From: JBLHZY01 sp050633265
GTDB taxonomy: Bacteria; Pseudomonadota; Alphaproteobacteria; Rhodobacterales; Rhodobacteraceae
DNA: 64,000 nucleotides
Direction of reading: 5' to 3'
Assembly (NCBI GenBank): GCA_050633265.1
Contig: JBOEGE010000004.1
Span: forward strand, 310,001 to 374,000
Part shown: positions 8,934 to 17,256 of the stretch, piece by piece
Layout: each line of letters opens with the position of its first letter
How positions within the stretch are numbered: the stretch's first letter is position 1
Program-made: the position numbers and the translations under genes
The notes under the pieces: generated by a model
Database searches by the model: none
What the model was told of the DNA's origin: nothing
Seen by the model: the letters and a program-made list of their open reading frames with translations, nothing else

Positions 8934-9823
8934 TGTTGTGGCAGATCAGCAAGGGTGAGTTCGCGGCGCGGTTTTGGCGGCGGCGCGTTTGGATCGCGTG
9001 GCTTTGGGGGGGGTGGGTTGAGAATATCATTCACCCATTTTTGCGCATCTGCGCAGCCGTCGCCCGCTGGAGGTGGCGCTTGATCAACGCAGCCTTTTGC
9101 CCCGCGCGGGCAGTTCAGGCGAACGTGAAAATGGTAATGATGTCCGTACCATGGGCGGATTTTACGCAGCCAGCTGCGATCGCCTTTTTCGTCCTTACAC
9201 ATCTGCACTTTGGCGCCGGGAAAGACGAAAATGCGCGCTACAGCCGGATCGGATGCCGCCGCTTTGAGCACTTGGTGATGCTGGGGGGTCCAACTTTCAT
9301 TCACATAGGCCCCTTTGGCGCGGCGCATGGAGATCGAGGAGATATTTTCCCGCTCGGTCGCGCTGAGGTTAAGCCGCGCGGGCGGGAGCATCCAGATATC
9401 GGCATCAAGGCCAAGCTGATGTGAGCGGTGCCCGGTAAGCATCGGTCCGCCGCGTGGCTGCGAGATATCGCCGATATAGAGCCCTTCCCAACCGGGCTGT
9501 TTTGCGGCCTTGGCGCTGAGCCGTTTGAGGTAGGCGATCATTTCGGGCTGGCCCCAATTGCGGTTGCGCGACAGGCGCATTGCTTGCCATGTTGGGCCAG
9601 TTTCGGGAAGCTGGACCCCGCCTGCCTGGCACCCGTTTGCATAGCCGCCGTAGGGCGCATGGGGCTGGGATGAGCCGCGTTTTGCCGCGCCAAAGAGTTG
9701 TTTGGCGGGCTGTGAGTTGCTTTTTGAAACGGTCGGCTGATGGGCCGGTTGGGGTACATCTGGCGCGCCAGAGCAGGCTGCGAGAAGCAGACCGAGGGCA
9801 ATTACTCTTGTGATCCGGGCCAT
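8906..9823 (-). CDS. mepA: Penicillin-insensitive murein endopeptidase MepA, predicted lipoprotein
   Basis: This LAS-family zinc endopeptidase cleaves D-Ala-meso-DAP cross-links in peptidoglycan. Zinc ligands are visible in GHRSHQLGLDADI and in HHYHFHVRL (HxH). The C-terminal part is proline-rich and ends with a conserved disulfide-type segment containing Cys. The N-terminus has a type II signal with LLAAC, predicting lipidation, whereas E. coli MepA is soluble and periplasmic. CAGGAG precedes the ATG at 9823. It overlaps the MFS gene upstream by 22 bases and the phytase-like gene downstream by 28 bases, so the three probably form one operon. Confidence 0.93.
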   Translation of the reverse strand: MARITRVIALGLLLAACSGAPDVPQPAHQPTVSKSNSQPAKQLFGAAKRGSSQPHAPYGGYANGCQAGGVQLPETGPTWQAMRLSRNRNWGQPEMIAYLKRLSAKAAKQPGWEGLYIGDISQPRGGPMLTGHRSHQLGLDADIWMLPPARLNLSATERENISSISMRRAKGAYVNESWTPQHHQVLKAAASDPAVARIFVFPGAKVQMCKDEKGDRSWLRKIRPWYGHHYHFHVRLNCPRGAKGCVDQAPPPAGDGCADAQKWVNDILNPPPPKPRDPNAPPPKPRRELTLADLPQQCSGVLSAR

Positions 9824-11196
9824 TCTTTTGCTCCTGCGCCATTAGGTTTCACCCAGATTAGCAGGATCAGGCCCAGAAGAAAAAGTACAATCAGTGGCGA
9901 GATGCCCAAGCGCTGTGATCCGGTGAAATCCGTCATAAGCGCGATGGCCCCTGGCGCGATGAAAGAGGTCGCTTTTCCGGCGAGCGCATAGAGCCCGAAA
10001 GCTTCGGTCATCCGCTCTGGGTTGGCTTGGCGCACCATCATCGAGCGGCTGGAGGATTGGATCGCGCCGCCCGCAGCCCCGATCAAGCAACCGCAGATGT
10101 AAAATGCGATATCGGGCATGGCCGAGCCTGCTTCAACGGGGATGAAAAGAACCGAGCTGCGGGTGATGGTGACAACGGTTATGGCAACGGCCGTAAGCAC
10201 GATAATACAGACAAGGATCACCGGTTTGGGGCCAAAGCGCCCATCCGCTTTGCCACCGATCCAAGCAAAGATAGCGCCGGTGATGGCCGCGAGAATACCA
10301 AAGATACCAATGTCTTGGGCTTCCCAGCCAAGGGCGCCGAATGCATAGATGCCGCCAAAGGTATACATCCCGTTCAGAGCATCGCGGTAAAACATTGAGG
10401 AGAGCAAATAAGCCGAAAGGCCTTTTTGGCTTGGCAGGCTTTCCAGAGTTCGGCGCAGATCGCGCAGGCCCTGCACAAAGGAGGTTTTGATCCGGGCCGC
10501 ATCGCGCGGCGCGTCTTTCACCCAAAGGAAGAAAGGGATCATAAACAGCCCATACCAGAGCGCAGAAAACGGCCCAACAAAGCGCGTGCCTTCGCGGGCT
10601 TCTGGATCAAGGCCAAGAGCAGGGGCGAGGCCAAGGAAGGTTTTGCCTTCTGAGTTTTCGGCAAAGAAAAACAGGGTCAGGACAAGCGCGAGAATGCCGC
10701 CGACATAGCCCCAAGCCCAGCCGTTGCCGGAGATACGCCCAACTTCTGAGGGGCCGCCAAGCTCTGGCAGCATGGCGTTGGTGAAGATCGTTGCCAGCTC
10801 CATGCCGATCATGCCAATGCCAAAATAAAACAGGGTCATCTTTACGTCGAGCGCACCGGGAGCGGCGAGCCAAAGGCCTGTACAGCCGATAACATAAAGC
10901 GCTGAAAAGCCCCAAATCCAAGGCAGGCGGCGCCCTGAGCTGTCCGCGATAGAGCCAAAGATCGGCGCGAGCACCGCGATGGAAAGCCCTGCAACCGTTA
11001 GCCCGTATCCCCAATAGGCTTGGGCCTCGGCTTTGGCGGCGGTTTCGGCCATGCCTGATGCCATCAATTGATCCGAGACAATCTCAGCGAAATAAGGGCC
11101 AAAGATGAAGGTCAGGAGCAATGTCAAAAAGGGCTGGCTCGCCCAATCAAACATCATCCAGCCCCAAACGCGTTTGCGCATTGTCACTTCAGCCAT
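9802..11196 (-). CDS. UMF1/Atg22-type MFS transporter
   Basis: This is a 464-residue permease with about 12 hydrophobic segments. The motif WMMFDWASQPF near residue 12 is the family signature of the UMF1 branch of the major facilitator superfamily (related to yeast vacuolar effluxer Atg22, an amino-acid exporter). SIADSSGRRLPWIWG is the MFS loop 2-3 motif. The substrate is unknown; being coupled with a murein endopeptidase hints at, but does not show, export or recycling of wall-derived amino acids. Start 11196 is preferred because GGAGGGGATAG lies just upstream, and the 7-residue extension to 11217 would include that site. Confidence 0.85.
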   Translation of the reverse strand: MAEVTMRKRVWGWMMFDWASQPFLTLLLTFIFGPYFAEIVSDQLMASGMAETAAKAEAQAYWGYGLTVAGLSIAVLAPIFGSIADSSGRRLPWIWGFSALYVIGCTGLWLAAPGALDVKMTLFYFGIGMIGMELATIFTNAMLPELGGPSEVGRISGNGWAWGYVGGILALVLTLFFFAENSEGKTFLGLAPALGLDPEAREGTRFVGPFSALWYGLFMIPFFLWVKDAPRDAARIKTSFVQGLRDLRRTLESLPSQKGLSAYLLSSMFYRDALNGMYTFGGIYAFGALGWEAQDIGIFGILAAITGAIFAWIGGKADGRFGPKPVILVCIIVLTAVAITVVTITRSSVLFIPVEAGSAMPDIAFYICGCLIGAAGGAIQSSSRSMMVRQANPERMTEAFGLYALAGKATSFIAPGAIALMTDFTGSQRLGISPLIVLFLLGLILLIWVKPNGAGAKEWPGSQE

Positions 11197-11276
11197 TGTT
11201 TCTATCCCCTCCAGCACTGGCTGGATAGAACAGGCAAAGTGTCACTGGCGCAATAGACTTGTGCGATTTGGGGCGT

Positions 11277-11813
11277 TTAGCTGCGCTCTGGTGGCCAGGG
11301 GCGGGCGGCTTCGGCCTCGATCCAAGCGTTGATCCAGGCGGGCAGCTCGGGGCTTTTGGGATCGACATTCAGCAGTTTGGCAAGATGATGCGGATCAACG
11401 ATGCCCTCTTTGCCAGCGACCGCCACACGGTAGATCGCCTGATTGGCGCATTCGCCATCCGTTTTCCAAATCGACTGTTCGACATAGACAAAGCGCTTGT
11501 CCCAGCCCAAAACGCGGCTTTGCGTCTCAAAGCGATCAAAGGCCTTGATGCGCCGCCGATAGCGGACAATGACCCCAGCCATCGCCACGCTCAGACCGTC
11601 GCGGCGCACAATGCCAAACATGCCGGTGCGCATAAACATCGGGATACGTGCCAGATCGAGCAGGCTCAGCGTGCGCCCATTGTTGAGCTCTAACGCGAAA
11701 TCGAGATCCCAAGGCCAGCAGATATGCTGCGATATATGTGCCTCGCCGATCTTAATCTGCGGGGCGTTACGGAATTTAAAGATTTCTTTGGCAAGGCGTA
11801 TGAATGGAAACAT
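11277..11813 (-). CDS. Acyl-CoA thioesterase-like protein (4HBT hot-dog fold, Them6-like)
   Basis: This 178-residue hot-dog protein contains CWPWDLDFALELNNGRTLSL, matching the 4HBT motif in which an Asp or Asn near the start of the long helix activates water, followed by VRYRRRIKAFDRFE typical of YbgC/Them6-like thioesterases. It probably hydrolyses an acyl-CoA in the cytoplasm; chain length is unknown. It lies 80 bases upstream of the MFS gene in the same direction, so it may head that operon. The divergent neighbour is yggT. Confidence 0.8.
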   Translation of the reverse strand: MFPFIRLAKEIFKFRNAPQIKIGEAHISQHICWPWDLDFALELNNGRTLSLLDLARIPMFMRTGMFGIVRRDGLSVAMAGVIVRYRRRIKAFDRFETQSRVLGWDKRFVYVEQSIWKTDGECANQAIYRVAVAGKEGIVDPHHLAKLLNVDPKSPELPAWINAWIEAEAARPWPPERS

Positions 11814-11937
11814 GCGATTTGTTTCCGTTTCTTTTTTGGGGGCGTCAACGGGGACGTAACGGCACAGATGCCTTGCAAGGGCGCGCGTGAGCCCATAGAT
11901 AAACGGTTGATCAAAAACCAGTCAGGATGAATGCCAC

Positions 11938-12225
11938 ATGGGCTCGCTCTATACTATTTCGATGAACATCCTTTACGTCGTCCAAACGATCATGATCGTC
12001 CATATCATCATGAGCTGGTTGATAAATTTCCAAGTTCTCAATCTGCGCCAGCCGCTGGTGTATCAAATTTGGGACGGGTTGAATCGCTTGCTTGAGCCGA
12101 TGTATAGCCGCATTCGCCGCTTTTTACCGCCTATGCAAGGGATTGATCTCGCGCCGCTAGTGGCCTTTTTGATCATTATGTCATTGCGGACCATTCTTAT
12201 GCACAACAAAGACTTCTTCTATTAG
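11938..12225 (+). CDS. YggT family integral membrane protein
   Basis: This 95-residue protein has two hydrophobic hairpins. The segment around residues 58-65 (LEPMYSRIRRFLPP) and the later GIDLAPLVAFL are the diagnostic YggT motifs. Family members sit in the inner membrane; roles in osmotic tolerance, cell division or chloroplast nucleoid organisation have been suggested, but no biochemical activity is established. AGGAT lies about 10 bases before the ATG. It is monocistronic here, ahead of recQ. Confidence 0.9.
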   Translation: MGSLYTISMNILYVVQTIMIVHIIMSWLINFQVLNLRQPLVYQIWDGLNRLLEPMYSRIRRFLPPMQGIDLAPLVAFLIIMSLRTILMHNKDFFY

Positions 12226-12317
12226 GCGCGCCTGCTAGGGCTTGTTTGCGCGCGGCCTTCATGGGATGACCTGTCTCTAACAAGAGCAGCTTTACCCATA
12301 ACAATCCGCGCAGGCCA

Positions 12318-14369
12318 ATGTCCTCAGCCGAAACGCTTCTTTCCTCTGTCTTTGGCTTTGGCGAATTTCGCCCGGGCCAACAAGAGATCGTGAGCGCTGT
12401 TGCCGCGGGCGAGAACGTTTTGGCGATTATGCCAACGGGTGGCGGGAAATCTCTTTGCTTTCAATTGCCCGCTTTGATGCGTGAAGGGGTCACGGTTGTG
12501 ATCTCGCCGCTGATTGCCTTGATGCGCGATCAGGTGCGTGCGCTGCGCGAGGCAGGCGTTGCGGCGGGGGCGCTGAATTCTGGCAATTCGGATGAAGAGA
12601 CGGATGCGATCTATGCAGCGCTTGAAGCGGGTGAGCTGAAGCTTTTGTACATGGCGCCAGAGCGGCTGGCTTCGGGGGGCACGCTCAATTTGTTGCGCCG
12701 GATCAATACAAGCATGATCGCGGTCGATGAGGCGCATTGTGTTTCGCAATGGGGCCATGATTTTCGCCCAGATTATCTGCGTATTGGTGCGCTGCGCGAG
12801 GCGCTTGATGTTCCGCTTGCGGCCTTTACTGCGACGGCGGATGAAGAAACCCGGGCCGAGATAATCGCGCGGCTTTTTGGCGAGCATATACCGCAGACGT
12901 TTTTGCATGGATTTGATCGGCCCAATATTCACCTCGGCTTTGCTGTCAAAGATGGGCCGCGGCGCCAAATTCTTGAATTCGCCGCAGCGCGCAAGGGGCA
13001 ATCGGGCATTGTGTATTGTGGCACACGCGCCAAAACCGAAACGCTTTCCCAAGCGCTGCGCGAAGCGGGCCATTCATCGGCGGCCTATCACGCAGGGCTT
13101 GATCCTGATCTGCGGCGCGATGTTGAGCGGCGCTTTCAGCAGGAAGACGGGCTGATTGTTGTGGCCACGGTGGCTTTTGGCATGGGGATTGATAAGCCGG
13201 ATATTCGCTGGGTCGCGCATGCAGATCTGCCCAAAACGGTTGAAGGGTATTACCAAGAGATTGGCCGCGCTGGGCGGGATGGGGCACCTGCGCAAACGCT
13301 GACCTTGTTTGGCCCCGATGACATTCGCTTTCGCCGCAGCCAAATTGATGAAAGCCCTGCGCCACATGAAAAACGAGCGGCAGATCATGCGCGGCTGAAT
13401 GCTTTGCTGGGTTTGGCCGAGGCACAAAGCTGCCGGCGTATTTCCTTGCTTGGCTATTTTGGTGAGAGGGGAACCAAGCCCTGCGGCAATTGCGATCTTT
13501 GCGATACGCCGGCCAAATTGTTCGATGGAACAGAGGCGGTGCGCAAAGCGCTCTCGGCCATTTTGCGCACGGATGAGACCTTTGGCGCGGGCCATTTGAT
13601 TGATATTCTGATGGGCAATGAAACCGAAAAAGTGCGCCAGCGTGGGCATGGGGATTTGCCGACCTTTGGTGTTGGGCGCGAATATGATCGGCGCCAATGG
13701 AATGCGATTTTTCGCCAGATGATGGGGCAAGATTTGATCCGCCCCAATCCAGAGCGCCACGGCGCCTTGTTTATGACCGATCCTGCGCGCCCGATCCTGC
13801 GCGGCGAAGCCGAAGTTACTTTGCGCCAAGACACGTTTCAAAAAGCGGGCAAGGGCAGCGCAACCCGGGTGAAAGCTTTGGTGAGCGAAGAAGATGCGCC
13901 GCTTCTTTCGGCACTTAAAGCAAAGCGGCGCGCGCTTGCGGAGGATGCAAAAGTCCCGGCGTATATCATTTTCAACGATAAAACGTTGATTGATATGGCG
14001 GAAAAGCGGCCTGAAACCCTGGATGCAATGGCGGGGATTACCGGCGTTGGAGCGACCAAGCTTGAGCGATATGGCGCCTTGTTTCTTGAGGTGATTACTG
14101 GTGCCGCCCCTGCGCCTGTGCATCCCAAACGGCGCGCTTTGGCAACGCGGGGCGATGCGGGCGCGATTTTTGATCTGTTGTTTGAAGCCCAAGTTGATTT
14201 GGCGCGCGGCGATTGCGGCACGCAAAAACCGCTTTCCTGTAGCACGACCCATTTGACCAAAATCGTTTCGCAAAAGCCGCGTGATTTGGCTGGGCTAGAG
14301 CGCATATTGGGCGATAAGCGCGCCGCTCGTTTTGGCGCGGCGTTTTTGGATATTTTGCACGCTGAGTAA
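12318..14369 (+). CDS. recQ: ATP-dependent DNA helicase RecQ
   Basis: This 683-residue 3'-5' DNA helicase acts in recombination and replication-fork repair. Visible motifs are Walker A MPTGGGKSLCFQ, motif II AVDEAHCVSQWGHDF, motif III TATADEETR, and motif VI QEIGRAGRDGAPA. The zinc-binding RQC region is shown by CRRISLLGYF and CGNCDLC. A winged-helix region follows and an HRDC domain is near residues 515-600 (PAYIIFNDKTL). The C-terminus extends beyond HRDC by about 80 residues, as in other alphaproteobacterial RecQ. It converges with the histidine-kinase gene, 8 bases apart. Confidence 0.95.
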   Translation: MSSAETLLSSVFGFGEFRPGQQEIVSAVAAGENVLAIMPTGGGKSLCFQLPALMREGVTVVISPLIALMRDQVRALREAGVAAGALNSGNSDEETDAIYAALEAGELKLLYMAPERLASGGTLNLLRRINTSMIAVDEAHCVSQWGHDFRPDYLRIGALREALDVPLAAFTATADEETRAEIIARLFGEHIPQTFLHGFDRPNIHLGFAVKDGPRRQILEFAAARKGQSGIVYCGTRAKTETLSQALREAGHSSAAYHAGLDPDLRRDVERRFQQEDGLIVVATVAFGMGIDKPDIRWVAHADLPKTVEGYYQEIGRAGRDGAPAQTLTLFGPDDIRFRRSQIDESPAPHEKRAADHARLNALLGLAEAQSCRRISLLGYFGERGTKPCGNCDLCDTPAKLFDGTEAVRKALSAILRTDETFGAGHLIDILMGNETEKVRQRGHGDLPTFGVGREYDRRQWNAIFRQMMGQDLIRPNPERHGALFMTDPARPILRGEAEVTLRQDTFQKAGKGSATRVKALVSEEDAPLLSALKAKRRALAEDAKVPAYIIFNDKTLIDMAEKRPETLDAMAGITGVGATKLERYGALFLEVITGAAPAPVHPKRRALATRGDAGAIFDLLFEAQVDLARGDCGTQKPLSCSTTHLTKIVSQKPRDLAGLERILGDKRAARFGAAFLDILHAE

Positions 14370-14377
14370 GCGTTGAA

Positions 14378-17089
14378 TCAGGAATGCGCAGACTGGCTGT
14401 CTTTGGGTTTTGCGGCTGGTTGAACCGGTTCACCCAGGGGGTTTTCCCATGTGGTTTCGGGCAAGGATTCGGGCGCATCCATCGGTGTCAGCGCGTTTGG
14501 ATCCTCTGGCGTTGTGTTGACGGCGGGCGCAGGAATATCCTGTGTGTTTGGCGGTGTGATATTGGCGTCTTGGATGGTTGAGGAGACCATCGCATCAATC
14601 GGGTCGCTCTTCGCTAGGCTTTGCTGCATCTCGTTTTGCGCGGGGTTGAGCGCGGGCGGGGTGGCGTGCTCTGTTTCGTTCACTTCGAGTGGTGTTTGAA
14701 CAGGCGCGCAGTCTTGCGGGCGCTCCGCCTCGATGCGCTCAATGATCGCGGCTTTGCGCAGCGGTTTGGTCAGGTAGTGATCCAGCCCTGCGGCAAGAAT
14801 TTCTTGATCGTCGCCAGCCATCGCATGGGCTGTCAGAGCAACGATGGGGATATGGCCGCCGCTTTGTGCTTCGAGCGCACGGATTTGTCTTGTGGCTTCT
14901 TTGCCATCGACTTCGGGCATTGAGATATCCATGAAAATCAAATCAGGCGCAGTGCTTTGATAAAGCGCGATGGCTTCGCGGCCGTTATTGGCGAAGGTGA
15001 GCTCAATATCGAGGGTTTTGACCATCTTTTTGAAGACGAGCTGGTTTGTTTTGTTGTCTTCGGCGGCAAGGATGCGCATTTTGCGGCCGGTTTCAGCCGG
15101 TAGGATCGGTTCTGGCGCGGCGGACGGCGCGGCTTCAATTGGCGCTGTGCTCTCGTTAATTTGTGGTGCGGGATCCGCTTCAAGGGGCAGGTTTTCGGGC
15201 GCGGCTTGGAGGATCGGGGTTTCCGCAATGGGAGGGCTGATCGTGGTTGGGCTGTGCTCTACTGCTTGTTGCGGCATATCAGCGGGCGCGACGGGCGCAT
15301 CGGGCGAAGGAAGCGCTGTGGGGAGAGGTGCAGCGGCGGCCTCGATCACTGGCGTATCTGGGTTTTGTATTGGTGCGGGGAGATCGCACAAACTATGGGT
15401 CAGATCGCGGCGCAGCAGGGGCTTTTGCAGCATTTTCGTTCCCTGAAGGTTGAGCTTATTTGCCGAAACGGGGCCCGCCGTCATTAGCAGAATGGGCACA
15501 TCGCCTTGCGCGGCGCGGATATCCTCGACCAGGGCATGGATATCTATGCCGGGAAGCGCGTGATCAATGAGGTAGACATCGCCCTGCGCTGGCCAAGCTT
15601 GGCGCAGCGCATCATGGCTGCCAAATTCGCTAACCTCGAGGCCAAGGCGGCGCAATTGCTTTTCGAGGATGGTGCGATGGGCCTCTTGATGATCAATCAA
15701 AACCGCGCGGCGCATCCAGCCTGGCAGGGTGTTGGTCTGCGTGTTTGTGGCTTCGGCGACCGGCATTGTGACGTGAAAGGCAAAGCAAGAGCCATTCCCA
15801 TAATCGCTTTCGGCCCAGATTTCACCGCCCATCAAGAGGACCAATTCTCTGGTGATGGCAAGGCCAAGGCCGGTGCCTTCAAATTTGCGGTTGCGCTCAT
15901 CTTCGACCTGATTGAACGAGCCAAACACATGTTCGATCATATCGAGCGGGATGCCGATGCCGGTATCTTCGACAGAGATATGCACGCTCTCTTGAGAGCC
16001 ATCCCCTTGGGGCAGGCCAACAGCACGGATCAGCACATGGCCTTTTTCGGTGAATTTAACAGCGTTGCCGATCAGATTGATCAGGACTTGGCGAAGGCGC
16101 CCCGGATCGCCCACAAATTTGGCCGGCAGGAACATATCGAAATCGATGATCAGATCGACGCCTTTTTCATGCGCCGCAGGTTGAAGCAGGATAACGACTT
16201 CATGAATGCAGCGCTCCAGATCGAATTCTTCGGGGTGCAGGGTGAGTTTTTCAGCCTCAATCTTGGAGAAATCGAGCACGTCGTTGATCAGGCCTAGCAG
16301 TGCTTCGCCAGAGCTTTTGATTGTGTTGACATAGAGCCGTTGCTCTTCATCCAAATCGCCCTCGGTCAGCAATTCGGCCATGCCGACAACCCCATTCATT
16401 GGCGTGCGCAATTCATGGCTCATATTGGCGAGAAAGGCGGATTTGGCGCGGTTGGCCGCTTCGGCTTTGTTGCGGGCTTCTTTGAGCTCGCTTTCATATT
16501 TGATCGTATCGGTGATATCGAGCGCGAGCGAAACCATATCGCCATCGCGCGACCGGCGATCAATGCATTTGATATAGGTCCCATTCCAGAGGCGGATTGT
16601 GACGGGTTCAATCACTTCGCCATACCAACGGGTTAGCGCCAAATCGATCCATTCACGGCGGGTAAATTTGCCTGTGTCGACAAGCCCTTCATCGACCATC
16701 AGATGCACGACTTCTTCGTAAGAAATTCCCGTTTGCACCATTTCGAGATCTTCAAACAGCGCAAGATAGGCGCCATTCGCGGCAATCATGACATCTTTTT
16801 TGTCATAAACAGCAAAACCATCTTCAATCGTTTGGACCGAATCCCAGAGGCGGCGCTCTGCTATTGTGACGGCGTGATTGGCGCGTTCAAGATCCTCAAG
16901 CACCTGATCATTGCGCCCACGCAAGACTTCGGTTTCCTCGCGTTTGACGATAATTTCGTTGGAAAGGCTGCGGGCATGCTTGGCAAGCTTTTGATTTGCC
17001 TCAAAAAGTTCGGCCTGCTTGGATTGAAGCATCCGCTCGGCGGCCAACCGTGCGCGGCGTTCATGTGCAAAATTCTCAGTCTGGCTCAT
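14378..17089 (-). CDS. Hybrid sensor histidine kinase with two receiver domains
   Basis: This 903-residue protein has no predicted transmembrane segment. In order it shows a coiled coil (about 1-80), a PAS domain (about 82-205), HisKA with NMSHELRTPMNG (phospho-acceptor His225), HATPase_c with NLIGNAVKF and GIGIPLDMIEHVFGSF and GTGLGL, then two receivers. The first (about 455-570) keeps the aspartate in YLIDHALPG. A proline/alanine-rich linker of about 110 residues leads to the second, which has ILAAEDNKTNQ and LIFMDISMPEVDG. A long low-complexity tail ends the protein and no Hpt domain is visible, so an external phosphotransfer partner is likely. Start 17089 is chosen over 17236 because the extension is not domain-like and GGAGAG precedes it. 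Confidence 0.9.
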   Translation of the reverse strand: MSQTENFAHERRARLAAERMLQSKQAELFEANQKLAKHARSLSNEIIVKREETEVLRGRNDQVLEDLERANHAVTIAERRLWDSVQTIEDGFAVYDKKDVMIAANGAYLALFEDLEMVQTGISYEEVVHLMVDEGLVDTGKFTRREWIDLALTRWYGEVIEPVTIRLWNGTYIKCIDRRSRDGDMVSLALDITDTIKYESELKEARNKAEAANRAKSAFLANMSHELRTPMNGVVGMAELLTEGDLDEEQRLYVNTIKSSGEALLGLINDVLDFSKIEAEKLTLHPEEFDLERCIHEVVILLQPAAHEKGVDLIIDFDMFLPAKFVGDPGRLRQVLINLIGNAVKFTEKGHVLIRAVGLPQGDGSQESVHISVEDTGIGIPLDMIEHVFGSFNQVEDERNRKFEGTGLGLAITRELVLLMGGEIWAESDYGNGSCFAFHVTMPVAEATNTQTNTLPGWMRRAVLIDHQEAHRTILEKQLRRLGLEVSEFGSHDALRQAWPAQGDVYLIDHALPGIDIHALVEDIRAAQGDVPILLMTAGPVSANKLNLQGTKMLQKPLLRRDLTHSLCDLPAPIQNPDTPVIEAAAAPLPTALPSPDAPVAPADMPQQAVEHSPTTISPPIAETPILQAAPENLPLEADPAPQINESTAPIEAAPSAAPEPILPAETGRKMRILAAEDNKTNQLVFKKMVKTLDIELTFANNGREAIALYQSTAPDLIFMDISMPEVDGKEATRQIRALEAQSGGHIPIVALTAHAMAGDDQEILAAGLDHYLTKPLRKAAIIERIEAERPQDCAPVQTPLEVNETEHATPPALNPAQNEMQQSLAKSDPIDAMVSSTIQDANITPPNTQDIPAPAVNTTPEDPNALTPMDAPESLPETTWENPLGEPVQPAAKPKDSQSAHS

Positions 17090-17256
17090 GCCTATTCTCT
17101 CCGTCAGTCGCAGGCGGTTTCTGGCGCTGCGTTTCCGCATTTTGGCGCAAGGGAATGAACAGGGCCTTAACCGAGATGAATGAGCGGCGCGGGGAATCAT
17201 TTGATCCGGCGGGCAGGGCTGTGCGAGCATGGGCATATTGTAAAAAGGAGATTTCG

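Noticed and set aside
13074..14273. 399-residue minus-strand ORF within recQ
   Set aside because: Shadow of recQ, which carries all helicase and RQC motifs in the forward frame.
15506..16297. 263-residue plus-strand ORF within the histidine kinase gene
   Set aside because: Antisense to the HATPase and HisKA region; no independent evidence.
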